Assembly (NCBI GenBank): GCA_937910835.1
Contig: CALEMG010000157.1
Location: forward strand, 1 to 6,332
DNA: 6,332 nt
DNA from: an uncultured Alphaproteobacteria bacterium
Lineage (GTDB): Bacteria; Pseudomonadota; Alphaproteobacteria; Sneathiellales; Sneathiellaceae
Direction: 5' to 3'
The translations under genes were made by a program, and so were the position numbers. This document shows, piece after piece, positions 1 to 6,279 of this stretch (positions are counted from its first letter, which is position 1; each line of letters starts with the position of its first letter). The notes below the pieces were generated by a model. It searched no databases and was not told where the DNA came from. It saw only the letters and a program-made list of their open reading frames with translations.

Positions 1-1
1 A

Positions 2-97
2 GCGTATGTTTCCGGAAAAGAAAAGCAGAAGAAGAAGGGACAGTTTACCAAGGTACACGGAGGCAAGAAAAAGAAAGAAGTAGGGTCTAAAGAGTGA
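2..97 (+). CDS. C-terminal end of upstream tad operon gene, probably TadZ/CpaE (partial)
   Basis: An open frame enters from the left edge and stops at TGA 95-97, overlapping the GTG start of the next gene by four bases (GTGA). Only 31 residues are visible, 11 of them lysine, with runs KKK and KKKK, so this is a basic, probably disordered tail. A four-base overlap with cpaF is the arrangement expected for a co-translated operon partner. In alphaproteobacterial cpa/tad operons the gene just before cpaF is normally cpaE (tadZ), a MinD/ParA-like ATPase that places the pilus machine at the pole; that identity is inferred from position only, since no conserved domain is in view. Frame 1 is also open to a TAA at 88-90, so the frame choice is likely but not proven. 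Confidence 0.5.
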   Translation, partial: AYVSGKEKQKKKGQFTKVHGGKKKKEVGSKE

Positions 98-1998
98 GAT
101 TATGGCGTTCATCTTCGTCGGGAAGTAAAGGCAAACCTGCTCTGGCACCTCAGAGCGTGGTCGGCCCGCAAGCGGCTGATCTTTTGGCGAAGTTCTCGCC
201 GGAGATCGCGGAAAAGCTGCTGCCCGAAATAGATGTGAACGAAAATCGATCCACTGTTGCACAAATGGTCAAAGCTTACTTGCGTGATGCGATGCAGCGT
301 GAAAAAGTCGACCTGAACGTTCTTGAGCAACGAAACCTAGTTAATGACCTCACCCAGTCCCTATGGCTGGAACTCGATAAGAAAAAACAGTCTCTTCCGT
401 CTCAGCCGGGCTTAGAGTCATCCGCTTCGGAGGTCCAGGATGGAGCTACCCCTGCGGCGAACGGGAGTGGTGAGAGCTCAGCTTATACGCAGATCGTTGA
501 AGAGGGCGTGACCGTTTTTGGCGCTGATCCTGAAGCGCCCGTTGAGGTTAAGGCCGAGTTTGAACAGCCGCAGGGCGTTGATCGCCTGCCATCCGATACA
601 GACAGCGATGACGATGATGTGGTTGAGCCCGTTGTGCCGCTGGCTAAAACAGTGGAGGAGGAAGACGAGCCGGAAGAAGACGATAAATCATCGTCTCTCC
701 TAAACATTGATATGACGCCGGAGACCACGGACACCAAGATGAATAAACATCTTGAGACCGTGAAGGAAGTACTGCAGCCGTTGTTGATGGAACGCATCGA
801 TATCAGCGCCGCCGTGACCATGGATCGGCTCGACCTAGCACGTGATATTGCCGATATCATTACTGATATCCTGATCGAGGAACGCATTCCGCTCACCCAG
901 CTCGAACAGCGTGAGCTGGCCGACAGACTGATGCATGACAAGCTCGGCCTTGGCCCGCTGGAGCCTCTTCTGGCCGATGAGACAATTACGGATATCATGG
1001 TCAACGGCCCAAAACAGGTTTATGTGGAACAGAAAGGCAAGTTGGTCCTGTCAGATTGCCAGTTCCGCGACAATGCCCATGTGTTGCAGGTCGCGGGCCG
1101 GATCGTCAGTCATGTCGGTCGACGGATCGATGAATCGAACCCCCTGGTGGACGCACGTCTCGCCGATGGTAGTCGTGTGAATATCATCATTCCGCCGCTC
1201 GCCATTGATGGACCGTCGATCTCCATTCGTAAATTTGCCAAACAGAAAATCACCCTTGATGTGATGGAGCGGACGCAGAACCTGTCGCATGCCATGTCAA
1301 CGGTGCTTAAAGTTGCTGGCCGGTCGCGGCTGAATATCTTGATTTCCGGTGGTACTGGTTCCGGTAAAACGACCATGCTGAACGCAATTTCGCAGCTGAT
1401 TGACCCCGGTGAACGTATTGTCACCATCGAGGACGCGGCTGAATTGCAGCTGCAGCAGCCACATGTCGTCCGTCTTGAGACCCGCTCCGCCAACCTTGAA
1501 GGGGGCGGTGAGATTGCCATGCGGGACCTCTTGAAGAACTCTCTGCGTATGCGTCCGGACCGTATTATTCTTGGTGAAATTCGTGGCAGTGAAGCCATTG
1601 ATATGTTGCAGGCCATGAACACGGGCCATGACGGATCACTCTCCACCATCCACGCTAACCGCCCGCGTGAGGCGCTGACCCGGCTTGAAAACATGGTTGG
1701 GATGTCGAGCGTTAATCTGCCGGCAAAGGCAGTGCGCACCCAGATTGCCTCCGCCATCGACTTGATCGTCCAGATCAGCCGCATGCGTGATGGTGTTCGG
1801 CGCGTGACCTATATTTCCGAAGTTGTGGGCATGGAAGAAGACGTGATCACGATGCAGGACCTTTTCTGGTACGAGTTCCAAGGTGAAGATAAGGGCGGCC
1901 GTCTGCTTGGCGATTTCAAGTCGACTGGATTGCGTCCGCATTTTGCACCGCGCGCGGGTTATTTTGGCCTTGAGAAGATGCTTTTGGGAGCCATGTGA
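94..1998 (+). CDS. cpaF: Tad pilus assembly ATPase TadA/CpaF, with extended and duplicated N-terminal region
   Basis: Hexameric secretion ATPase of the VirB11/PulE superfamily that powers Tad (Flp) pilus extension, and in some species retraction, from the cytoplasmic face of the inner membrane. The catalytic half is complete: LGLGPLEPLL (284-293) and ITDIMVNGP (298-306) open the N-terminal domain, RLADGSRVNI and SISIRKF (R379) precede the nucleotide site, Walker A is GGTGSGKTT (419-427), the Asp box TIEDAAEL lies at 444-451, Walker B IILGEIRG at 491-498 (E495), and the His box GHDGSLSTIHAN at 511-522. At 634 residues it is longer than the roughly 450-500 usual for CpaF. The extra length is an N-terminal helical segment (27-86) resembling the normal one (220-279), plus an acidic linker (167-197). 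The GTG start is chosen because it overlaps the previous stop, has AGGG eight bases upstream, and the next in-frame ATG (residue 58) would cut the helical segment. Identity is secure; the tadA synonym also applies. Confidence 0.96.
   Translation: MRLWRSSSSGSKGKPALAPQSVVGPQAADLLAKFSPEIAEKLLPEIDVNENRSTVAQMVKAYLRDAMQREKVDLNVLEQRNLVNDLTQSLWLELDKKKQSLPSQPGLESSASEVQDGATPAANGSGESSAYTQIVEEGVTVFGADPEAPVEVKAEFEQPQGVDRLPSDTDSDDDDVVEPVVPLAKTVEEEDEPEEDDKSSSLLNIDMTPETTDTKMNKHLETVKEVLQPLLMERIDISAAVTMDRLDLARDIADIITDILIEERIPLTQLEQRELADRLMHDKLGLGPLEPLLADETITDIMVNGPKQVYVEQKGKLVLSDCQFRDNAHVLQVAGRIVSHVGRRIDESNPLVDARLADGSRVNIIIPPLAIDGPSISIRKFAKQKITLDVMERTQNLSHAMSTVLKVAGRSRLNILISGGTGSGKTTMLNAISQLIDPGERIVTIEDAAELQLQQPHVVRLETRSANLEGGGEIAMRDLLKNSLRMRPDRIILGEIRGSEAIDMLQAMNTGHDGSLSTIHANRPREALTRLENMVGMSSVNLPAKAVRTQIASAIDLIVQISRMRDGVRRVTYISEVVGMEEDVITMQDLFWYEFQGEDKGGRLLGDFKSTGLRPHFAPRAGYFGLEKMLLGAM
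172..351 (+). repeat. CpaF N-terminal helical domain, copy 1 (protein-level repeat)
   Basis: Residues 27-86 of CpaF align without gaps to residues 220-279 (offset 193). I count about 14 identities in 60, 10 of them in the last 32, including the shared LEQR block (77-80 against 270-273) followed by a leucine two places later. The second copy sits directly before the LGLGPLEPLL core and is the ordinary N-terminal helical bundle of CpaF. This first copy is the extra one. No DNA-level repeat is evident, so if it is a duplication it is old. Confidence 0.6.
751..930 (+). repeat. CpaF N-terminal helical domain, copy 2 (canonical position)
   Basis: Residues 220-279 of CpaF, directly joined to the ATPase N-terminal domain, as expected for the conserved helical bundle of the family. 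It is the partner of the segment at residues 27-86, sharing the LEQR motif and a similar spacing of leucine and acidic residues. Confidence 0.6.
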
Positions 1999-3005
1999 TG
2001 TTTGAAACTGCCGGATCGGGAGATCTGATAACCATGATGCTGGTCGTTGGGGGCGCGACGCTCCTTATCTCCCTGCTGTTGGTGTTTGCCTTTGCCGGTG
2101 GTGATAACCATTCGCGCGAAGCCAACCGGCGCCTGGCGGAAATCACCCAGGGCCAGAAGCCTATGGGCAAAACGAAAGCGCGCAGCTCCGCGCGCCGGAC
2201 CGAAGATACTAGCGGTATCAAGATTTTCGACAGTATGATTCGAGCACTTGTTCCCAAACCGGATCAATTGAAAGTCCGGCTTGAGAAAACGGGGTTGAAT
2301 ATTCCAATATCCCGATATGCGACCGCCACTGGCATTTTGATCCTCACGATTATTCTTGCGGCGCATTATCTTTATGACATGTCGATGTTTTTGGCGATCC
2401 CGGTGGGCCTCGCGTCAGGTCTGTTCCTGCCGCATTTCGTTGTCGGTTATCTCGGTAAGCGGCGGATCAATAAATTTATGAAAACTTTCCCCGAGGCGAT
2501 CGAACTGCTGTGCCGTGGTTTGCGCGCTGGTCTACCGATCAGCGAAGCCATTGTCACCGTCGGCAATGACGCCCCCGATCCGGTGGGTAAGGAATTTCGC
2601 GGCGGTGCCGATGCCATGCGGGTGGGGCAAAGCCGTGAAAGCGGGCTTTGGGATGTCGCTCGGCGGATTGATTTGCCGGACTTCAAATTCCTGATCATCG
2701 CTATATCCATTCAGCGGGAGACCGGTGGTAACCTGGCCGAAACGCTGAGCGGGCTTGCCAACACCTTGCGCAAGCGCCGCCAAATCAAACTCAAGATCAA
2801 GGCGATGTCGTCGGAAGCCCGGGCCAGCGCCTGGATTATTGGCTCTTTGCCCTTCATCATGTTCGGTCTGCTTTGGCTCGCGAACGAAGGCTATGTTGGG
2901 ACGCTTATAACAGATCCGCGTGGTATGTATCTGATCGGTGCCGGCCTCGGTATGATTGGTTCCGGCGTGGGTGTGATGGCCAAGATGGTCCGCTTCGAGA
3001 TTTAG
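1998..3005 (+). CDS. tadB: Tad pilus inner-membrane platform protein TadB
   Basis: Polytopic inner-membrane protein of the T2SSF (GspF/PilC) family that, paired with TadC, forms the platform on which the CpaF ATPase acts. From the ATG at 1998 it has 335 residues. Hydrophobic segments fall at about 10-33, 108-126, 130-150, 278-297 and 309-329. The T2SSF cytoplasmic domain lies at about 163-288, with FPEAIELLCRGLRAGLP (164-180) and the signature IQRETGGNLAETL (238-250). A basic, Ser/Arg-rich cytoplasmic linker (about 36-70) follows the first membrane segment. The start is ATG 1998, giving a TGATG junction with the cpaF stop (1996-1998) and GGGAG at 1986-1990 as ribosome site; a GTG three bases earlier (1995) is possible and would add one residue. 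It is assigned TadB rather than TadC because it directly follows cpaF and shows the RETGGNLAE motif typical of TadB. Confidence 0.95.
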   Translation: MFETAGSGDLITMMLVVGGATLLISLLLVFAFAGGDNHSREANRRLAEITQGQKPMGKTKARSSARRTEDTSGIKIFDSMIRALVPKPDQLKVRLEKTGLNIPISRYATATGILILTIILAAHYLYDMSMFLAIPVGLASGLFLPHFVVGYLGKRRINKFMKTFPEAIELLCRGLRAGLPISEAIVTVGNDAPDPVGKEFRGGADAMRVGQSRESGLWDVARRIDLPDFKFLIIAISIQRETGGNLAETLSGLANTLRKRRQIKLKIKAMSSEARASAWIIGSLPFIMFGLLWLANEGYVGTLITDPRGMYLIGAGLGMIGSGVGVMAKMVRFEI

Positions 3006-3014
3006 GAGAGAGAA

Positions 3015-3998
3015 ATGGTTGATATTGTCACGCTGTTTCCCGATTGGCTACGATCCGAAAATATGCTGGCCCTGATCGCTGGTATCGCCTCGTTTGCGGT
3101 TGTCCTGATGATGTGGAATGCGTTTCTGGTAAAGGACGCGTTGCCGGGCCGGATCAAGAATCTTGAAAAACGCCGGACCAAGCTGAAAACTGATCTTGTC
3201 AATGAGACGAAGCAGCGTAGCAAGCTGGTGGTGCGCGAAAACATGATGCATCGCGTGGTGAAGAAACTACAGCTGATGCGCGGTGAGCGGGCGAAGGTGA
3301 TGGCGGCCAAGCTCGCCAAGGGTGGCTGGCGATCAAAAGACGCGCTTGTGGCCTACCTCTTTGCCAAGATTTCCTTGCCGCTTTTATTCACTGTCCTGAC
3401 GGCTGCGTATCTTTTCGGGACAAGCGTGGTGGAATGGTCTGTTCCTGTGAAGCTGCTTGCCGCTGGCTTTGCCGGCTTCATCGGCTATCTGCTACCTGAC
3501 ACACTGTTGAAAAACAAGGTGGCGAAGCGGTATCAGGCGATCCGTAAATCGCTGCCCGACGCTCTCGACCTGCTGGTGATCTGTACGGAAGCGGGCCTCA
3601 ACCTCGACAGTGGGCTTGATCGGGTGTGCCGGGAAATTGCCAACTCCGCACCTGAACTTTCTGATGAAATTGGCCTGACGTCCATTGAGATCGGCTTTTT
3701 GCCGGACCGCAAGATGGCGCTTGCCAATCTTGCGGCGCGAGTGGATTTTCAGGCGATGACGACGCTGGTTAACACCCTAATCCAGACGGAGAAATATGGT
3801 ACGCCGCTTGCCGTTGCACTTCGGGTGCTGGCAGCAGAAATGCGGGACGAACGCCTGATGAAAGCGGAAGAAAAGGCGGCCCGTCTGCCTGCCATTATGA
3901 CTGTGCCGATGATTGTCTTCATCCTGCCGGCGCTGTTCATTGTTTTGATTGGCCCTGCTGTTCTGAAGGCCCTTGATGCCTTCTCAGGCGGCAGCTGA
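3015..3998 (+). CDS. tadC: Tad pilus inner-membrane platform protein TadC
   Basis: Second T2SSF-family membrane protein of the Tad pilus machine, expected to work with TadB in the inner membrane to couple CpaF ATP hydrolysis to pilin addition. It has 327 residues, a normal length. Hydrophobic segments lie at about 17-38, 118-136, 143-161 and 292-318. Between the first two is a highly basic cytoplasmic stretch (about 43-106). The T2SSF domain covers about 180-305, with LPDALDLLVICTEAGLNLD (180-198) and the TadC-like TEKYGTPLAVALR (258-270). The gene begins 9 bases after tadB with a strong ribosome site, AGGAG at 3004-3008, that overlaps the tadB stop, and six bases separate it from ATG. It is the last gene of the visible operon: a strong intrinsic terminator follows 45 bases after the stop. 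Confidence 0.95.
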   Translation: MVDIVTLFPDWLRSENMLALIAGIASFAVVLMMWNAFLVKDALPGRIKNLEKRRTKLKTDLVNETKQRSKLVVRENMMHRVVKKLQLMRGERAKVMAAKLAKGGWRSKDALVAYLFAKISLPLLFTVLTAAYLFGTSVVEWSVPVKLLAAGFAGFIGYLLPDTLLKNKVAKRYQAIRKSLPDALDLLVICTEAGLNLDSGLDRVCREIANSAPELSDEIGLTSIEIGFLPDRKMALANLAARVDFQAMTTLVNTLIQTEKYGTPLAVALRVLAAEMRDERLMKAEEKAARLPAIMTVPMIVFILPALFIVLIGPAVLKALDAFSGGS

Positions 3999-4042
3999 CC
4001 ATCTCTGGCATCCAATCACGGCCATCTAGCGATATCTTCCTC

Positions 4043-4077
4043 CGGCGTCTGATAAGAAATCAGGCGCCGTTTATTTT
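4043..4077 (+). terminator. Intrinsic terminator of the tad operon
   Basis: An 11-bp stem pairs CGGCGTCTGAT (4043-4053) with ATCAGGCGCCG (4059-4069). It has one T-G wobble (4048 with 4064), a five-base AAGAA loop, and is followed by TTTATTTT (4070-4077). It lies 45 bases after the tadC stop and is well placed to end the operon transcript. Confidence 0.88.
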
Positions 4078-4127
4078 GTCCGCATACGAGAGGGGCAGGC
4101 TCCCTTGCCTAAAATCACATAGGCGGC

Positions 4128-4280
4128 CCATGACTTTCCATGGTTTATCCATGAGCGAACCATGGTTGTCCCGCGACTTTCCGAAACTTTCCAGAAATAT
4201 CCAGGGCTTCCCTGGGTTTTCCGGGGCTCACCTGCGCTCACCAGGGTTTTCCATGGGACTCCATGGGTTCTCAGAGGTTT
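4128..4280. repeat. Tandem array of about 15 degenerate 10-11 bp units with helical-turn periodicity
   Basis: Units begin with CC at 4128, 4138, 4149, 4160, 4171, 4181, 4191, 4201, 4211, 4221, 4231, 4241, 4251 and 4261; a last weaker unit begins TC at 4271. Three early steps are 11 bp and the rest exactly 10 bp. The rough consensus is CC, then A/T/G, then T or G, then GG, then a T-rich end, for example CCATGACTTT (4128), CCAGGGTTTT (4241), CCTGGGTTTT (4211) and CCATGGGTTC (4261). Four units start with the palindrome CCATGG (4138, 4160, 4251, 4261). Since 10 and 11 are not multiples of three, a coding origin is unlikely. The array lies between two terminators in a convergent intergenic gap. 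Its function is not known to me; a phased protein-binding array or an expanding minisatellite are the simplest guesses. Confidence 0.85.
4138..4167. repeat. Inverted repeat and palindrome inside the decamer array
   Basis: CCATGGTT (4138-4145) and AACCATGG (4158-4165) are exact reverse complements separated by 12 bases. The second arm is part of the perfect 10-bp palindrome AACCATGGTT (4158-4167). A further small hairpin, CCAGGG (4201-4206) with CCCTGG (4210-4215) around a three-base loop, lies downstream in the array. Confidence 0.75.
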
Positions 4281-4412
4281 TGGCTAATGGGATGCAGCAC
4301 GGAAAGGGAATGCCTTAATGAGGCGGCTAGAGTTGCTGGTTCGAAAGAAGGAGGCGACGCTAGTACGGCATCAACCTAAAGGAACGGCATGCCGCAAGGA
4401 TGATCTCTGCAT
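4281..4412. other. Non-coding spacer between decamer array and bidirectional terminator
   Basis: About 130 bases with no supported gene. The only structure I see is a perfect 10-bp palindrome CGGCATGCCG (4385-4394) and a short direct repeat ACGGCAT (4365-4371 and 4384-4390). An open frame from ATG 4318 runs through the terminator into the opposing gene and is not credible as a gene. No convincing promoter hexamer pair was found on the plus strand. Confidence 0.5.
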
Positions 4413-4456
4413 AAAAAAAGCGGGCCGGTGGTTAACCGGGCCCGCTTGTTTTTTTT
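4413..4456. terminator. Bidirectional intrinsic terminator, mainly for the minus-strand TPR-SPOR gene
   Basis: A GC-rich stem pairs AAGCGGGCC (4418-4426) with GGCCCGCTT (4439-4447); GGT/ACC pairing can extend it inward past a bulged G. It is flanked by seven A (4413-4419, the T-tract on the minus strand) and eight T (4449-4456), so it can work in both directions. It begins 11 bases past the minus-strand stop codon at 4468-4470. Read on the plus strand it would act as a second stop after the tad terminator. Confidence 0.92.
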
Positions 4457-4467
4457 CTGGGTATCTT

Positions 4468-6261
4468 TTAGAGAGCGCCGTTAAAGCCTTCTCCAAAGTC
4501 GGCCGTCAGGTTCGGCTCTGTCGGTGTTGTGGGCTTGCTGACATCACCGCCATCCACCATCCGCTGGTTCGGGGCGAGGGAGGGGGAGCTGTCCTTCTTG
4601 ACCGGTGTTTTTGATTTCTGTTCCATTGGCATAAAGCAATCGAACTCACGGTCCCGAAGATTGCCGCAAAGTTGCATCGTCCTGACCTTGTCAGAGAAGC
4701 CACCGATTTTCAGACGGTAAAACAGGCCGCCCTTATCCTCGCCGAGGTCAATCTCCTGAATGACAGGATCGATATCGCCAAGCAGATCGACATTCTGGGT
4801 CTGTACAATCTTCCAGCCTTTTTCTGCATCGGTCTTTTCCTTGTAGGATCCGATCTGCAGGAAGTAGCTACCGCCATCAGGCTTATAGGCACTAACCTCA
4901 CCATTGATGGGCATGTCGCCCGGCACCAGGCTTACTTTTTTAACAGCCAGAGCTTCATCTGCCGGGAGATTGGCAACAACGGGGGCACTTTTCTTGGTCG
5001 AAACCGGGGTTGCTTTCTTATCCAGCGTCCACTCACGGGCCGGGGCCGGCGTTTCCGCCTTCGCCGTGATCACCGGTTTCTCAACCGGCGTGCTTTCTTT
5101 CTTTACAAAGGTCACCGGCTTTTCGTCCGATGATTTGACGTCATTGGATTCCACGTTGTTCTTCGCGATGGTAACGGGCTTTTCTAACGCTGGCGCTGTC
5201 TCTTTCTTTACGAAAGTGACAGGCTTTTCTTTGACCGGTTCGGTTTTTCTCATCGCAGTAGCGACCGGTTTTTCAATTGGTTTCGGTGCGGCCTTCTTGG
5301 CGACCACAACTGGCGCGATATCCTTCACCGGCGCCTCTTTTGACATCGGTGTCTCTGATTTAGCCATCATCATTGGCGCGCCTGGCGCCGGAACGAGGCT
5401 TTTCGGTTCTGTATGGGAGGGGACTGATTTCTTAGCCGCAGCGGCATTCGTGCTCAGCCGTTCCTCATCCACGCGGGAGACCAGAATATCCGGGTTTTCC
5501 GGCAGGCGCGGCATTGTATCTTTTGCCCGCACTTCGGCGATGACATTATCATGCGAGGCCTTCATCTTCTTGATCTGATCGTCAAGCGAGGCGACCTGTT
5601 CATCCGTTTCGCTGTTTAATGCTTCAAAATAAAGCGCATTGTTGCGGGCATCCTCTTCAGAGAGGTCCATGCGAGAGTATTTCAGCGCCTCTCCAGATTT
5701 TCCGGCCAACCCATAAGCGAGTGCCAGAGTCTGACGGTGCTTCGCCGTTGCACCCGGGCTTTCCGTAACCACCTTCAAAATCGCAATTGCCTGCTCGGTC
5801 TTGCCGGAGAGGGCGAGGGAGAGAGCCAGATTGCTCTTGTGATTGAGGTTATTGGGGTCTGCCTTGATGGCGCGTTGATAATAGCTTTGTGCCTTTTCAT
5901 GCTCGCCAGCCTTGTCGAGCGCGACAGCGAGACCGCCAAGCGACTTGCTGTCATTGCTGTTGATTTGAAGCGCGCTCGTAAAGGACTGGGAGGCGAGATA
6001 GGGTTTTTCCATCTGCAGATGGCTGAAACCGATGCCGTGGTGCGCCGCGAGATTGTTCGCATCGAAGGCAAGAACACGCCGGTAAACGGCAATGGCTTCT
6101 TGCGGGCGACCTGTTTTGCGCAGAATTTCGCTGATTTTAAGATATGGTGCGGGATCTGTCGGTCGTTGCTTTGCGGCGGTGGCGTATATCCCGAGCGCCG
6201 TGGTGGCGTCATTTTTCTGCCAGGCGCGCTCTGCAACCCGCATCATCGCGTCAAGAGACAT
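4468..6261 (-). CDS. TadD-like TPR protein with C-terminal SPOR domain
   Basis: A 597-residue protein in three parts. Residues 3-205 hold six tetratricopeptide repeats with exact 34-residue spacing for most copies (about 3, 37, 71, 105, 139, 172). The last, RQTLALAYGLAGKSGEAL followed by RMDLSEEDARNN, resembles the ending of alphaproteobacterial TadD-type TPR proteins. Residues 250-455 are a low-complexity Lys/Pro/Ala/Val linker with five KPVT-type repeats. Residues 464-546 are a SPOR domain (SYFLQIGSYKEKTDAEKGW, then FYRLKIGGF and LCGNLRDREFDC), a fold that in other proteins binds glycan strands lacking stem peptides. A 50-residue polar tail ends the protein. TadD is usually an outer-membrane lipoprotein, but no signal peptide or lipobox is seen here. 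The start at 6261 is the first ATG after an in-frame TAA (6280-6282) and lacks a good ribosome site; Met6 or Met7 are alternatives. A role with the neighbouring Tad pilus or in cell-wall work is inference. Confidence 0.9.
   Translation of the reverse strand: MSLDAMMRVAERAWQKNDATTALGIYATAAKQRPTDPAPYLKISEILRKTGRPQEAIAVYRRVLAFDANNLAAHHGIGFSHLQMEKPYLASQSFTSALQINSNDSKSLGGLAVALDKAGEHEKAQSYYQRAIKADPNNLNHKSNLALSLALSGKTEQAIAILKVVTESPGATAKHRQTLALAYGLAGKSGEALKYSRMDLSEEDARNNALYFEALNSETDEQVASLDDQIKKMKASHDNVIAEVRAKDTMPRLPENPDILVSRVDEERLSTNAAAAKKSVPSHTEPKSLVPAPGAPMMMAKSETPMSKEAPVKDIAPVVVAKKAAPKPIEKPVATAMRKTEPVKEKPVTFVKKETAPALEKPVTIAKNNVESNDVKSSDEKPVTFVKKESTPVEKPVITAKAETPAPAREWTLDKKATPVSTKKSAPVVANLPADEALAVKKVSLVPGDMPINGEVSAYKPDGGSYFLQIGSYKEKTDAEKGWKIVQTQNVDLLGDIDPVIQEIDLGEDKGGLFYRLKIGGFSDKVRTMQLCGNLRDREFDCFMPMEQKSKTPVKKDSSPSLAPNQRMVDGGDVSKPTTPTEPNLTADFGEGFNGAL
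4624..4872 (-). other. SPOR domain coding segment
   Basis: Residues 464-546 of the TPR protein. The two half-repeats of the fold are visible: SYFLQIGSY with a following tryptophan (W483), and YRLKIGGF with a closing LC...DC pair (C532 and C542). The spacing of these cysteines matches that often seen in alphaproteobacterial SPOR domains. Confidence 0.85.
5053..5271 (-). repeat. Five KPVT-type repeats in the linker of the TPR-SPOR protein
   Basis: The motif K-P-V-T/A/I recurs at residues 331, 346, 361, 381 and 395, mostly preceded by Glu and followed by a Lys-rich end (KPVTFVKKE occurs exactly twice). Two copies are alike at DNA level too: 5098-5124 and 5203-5229 match at 23 of 27 bases, so part of the array may have spread by local duplication. 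The stretch is Lys/Pro-rich and probably extended and disordered. Confidence 0.8.
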
Positions 6262-6279
6262 AGAAATCGATGAAGAGGC

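Noticed and set aside
1110..1784. Long minus-strand open frame opposite cpaF
   Set aside because: It lies antisense to the most conserved ATPase motifs and has no recognisable domain, so it is a shadow of codon bias.
4076..4318. Open frame of 80 codons over the decamer array, reading Gly-Phe-Ser-rich
   Set aside because: It starts at a TTG inside the tad terminator, has no ribosome site, and its repetitive residues are explained by a 10-bp DNA repeat that shifts frame at each unit.
4329..4350. GGTTCGAA-like stretch that recalls a tRNA T-arm or attachment site
   Set aside because: No matching acceptor, anticodon or D-arm can be folded around it, and no repeated flank or integrase is present.
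4318..4614. Open frame of 98 codons on the plus strand
   Set aside because: It runs through the strong bidirectional terminator and into the well-supported opposing TPR-SPOR gene; no homology or ribosome site supports it.
4904..5578. Long plus-strand open frame (224 codons) opposite the TPR-SPOR gene
   Set aside because: It mirrors the low-complexity Lys/Pro/Val linker and is a Thr/Gly/Phe-rich antisense shadow; the minus-strand frame has clear TPR and SPOR domains.
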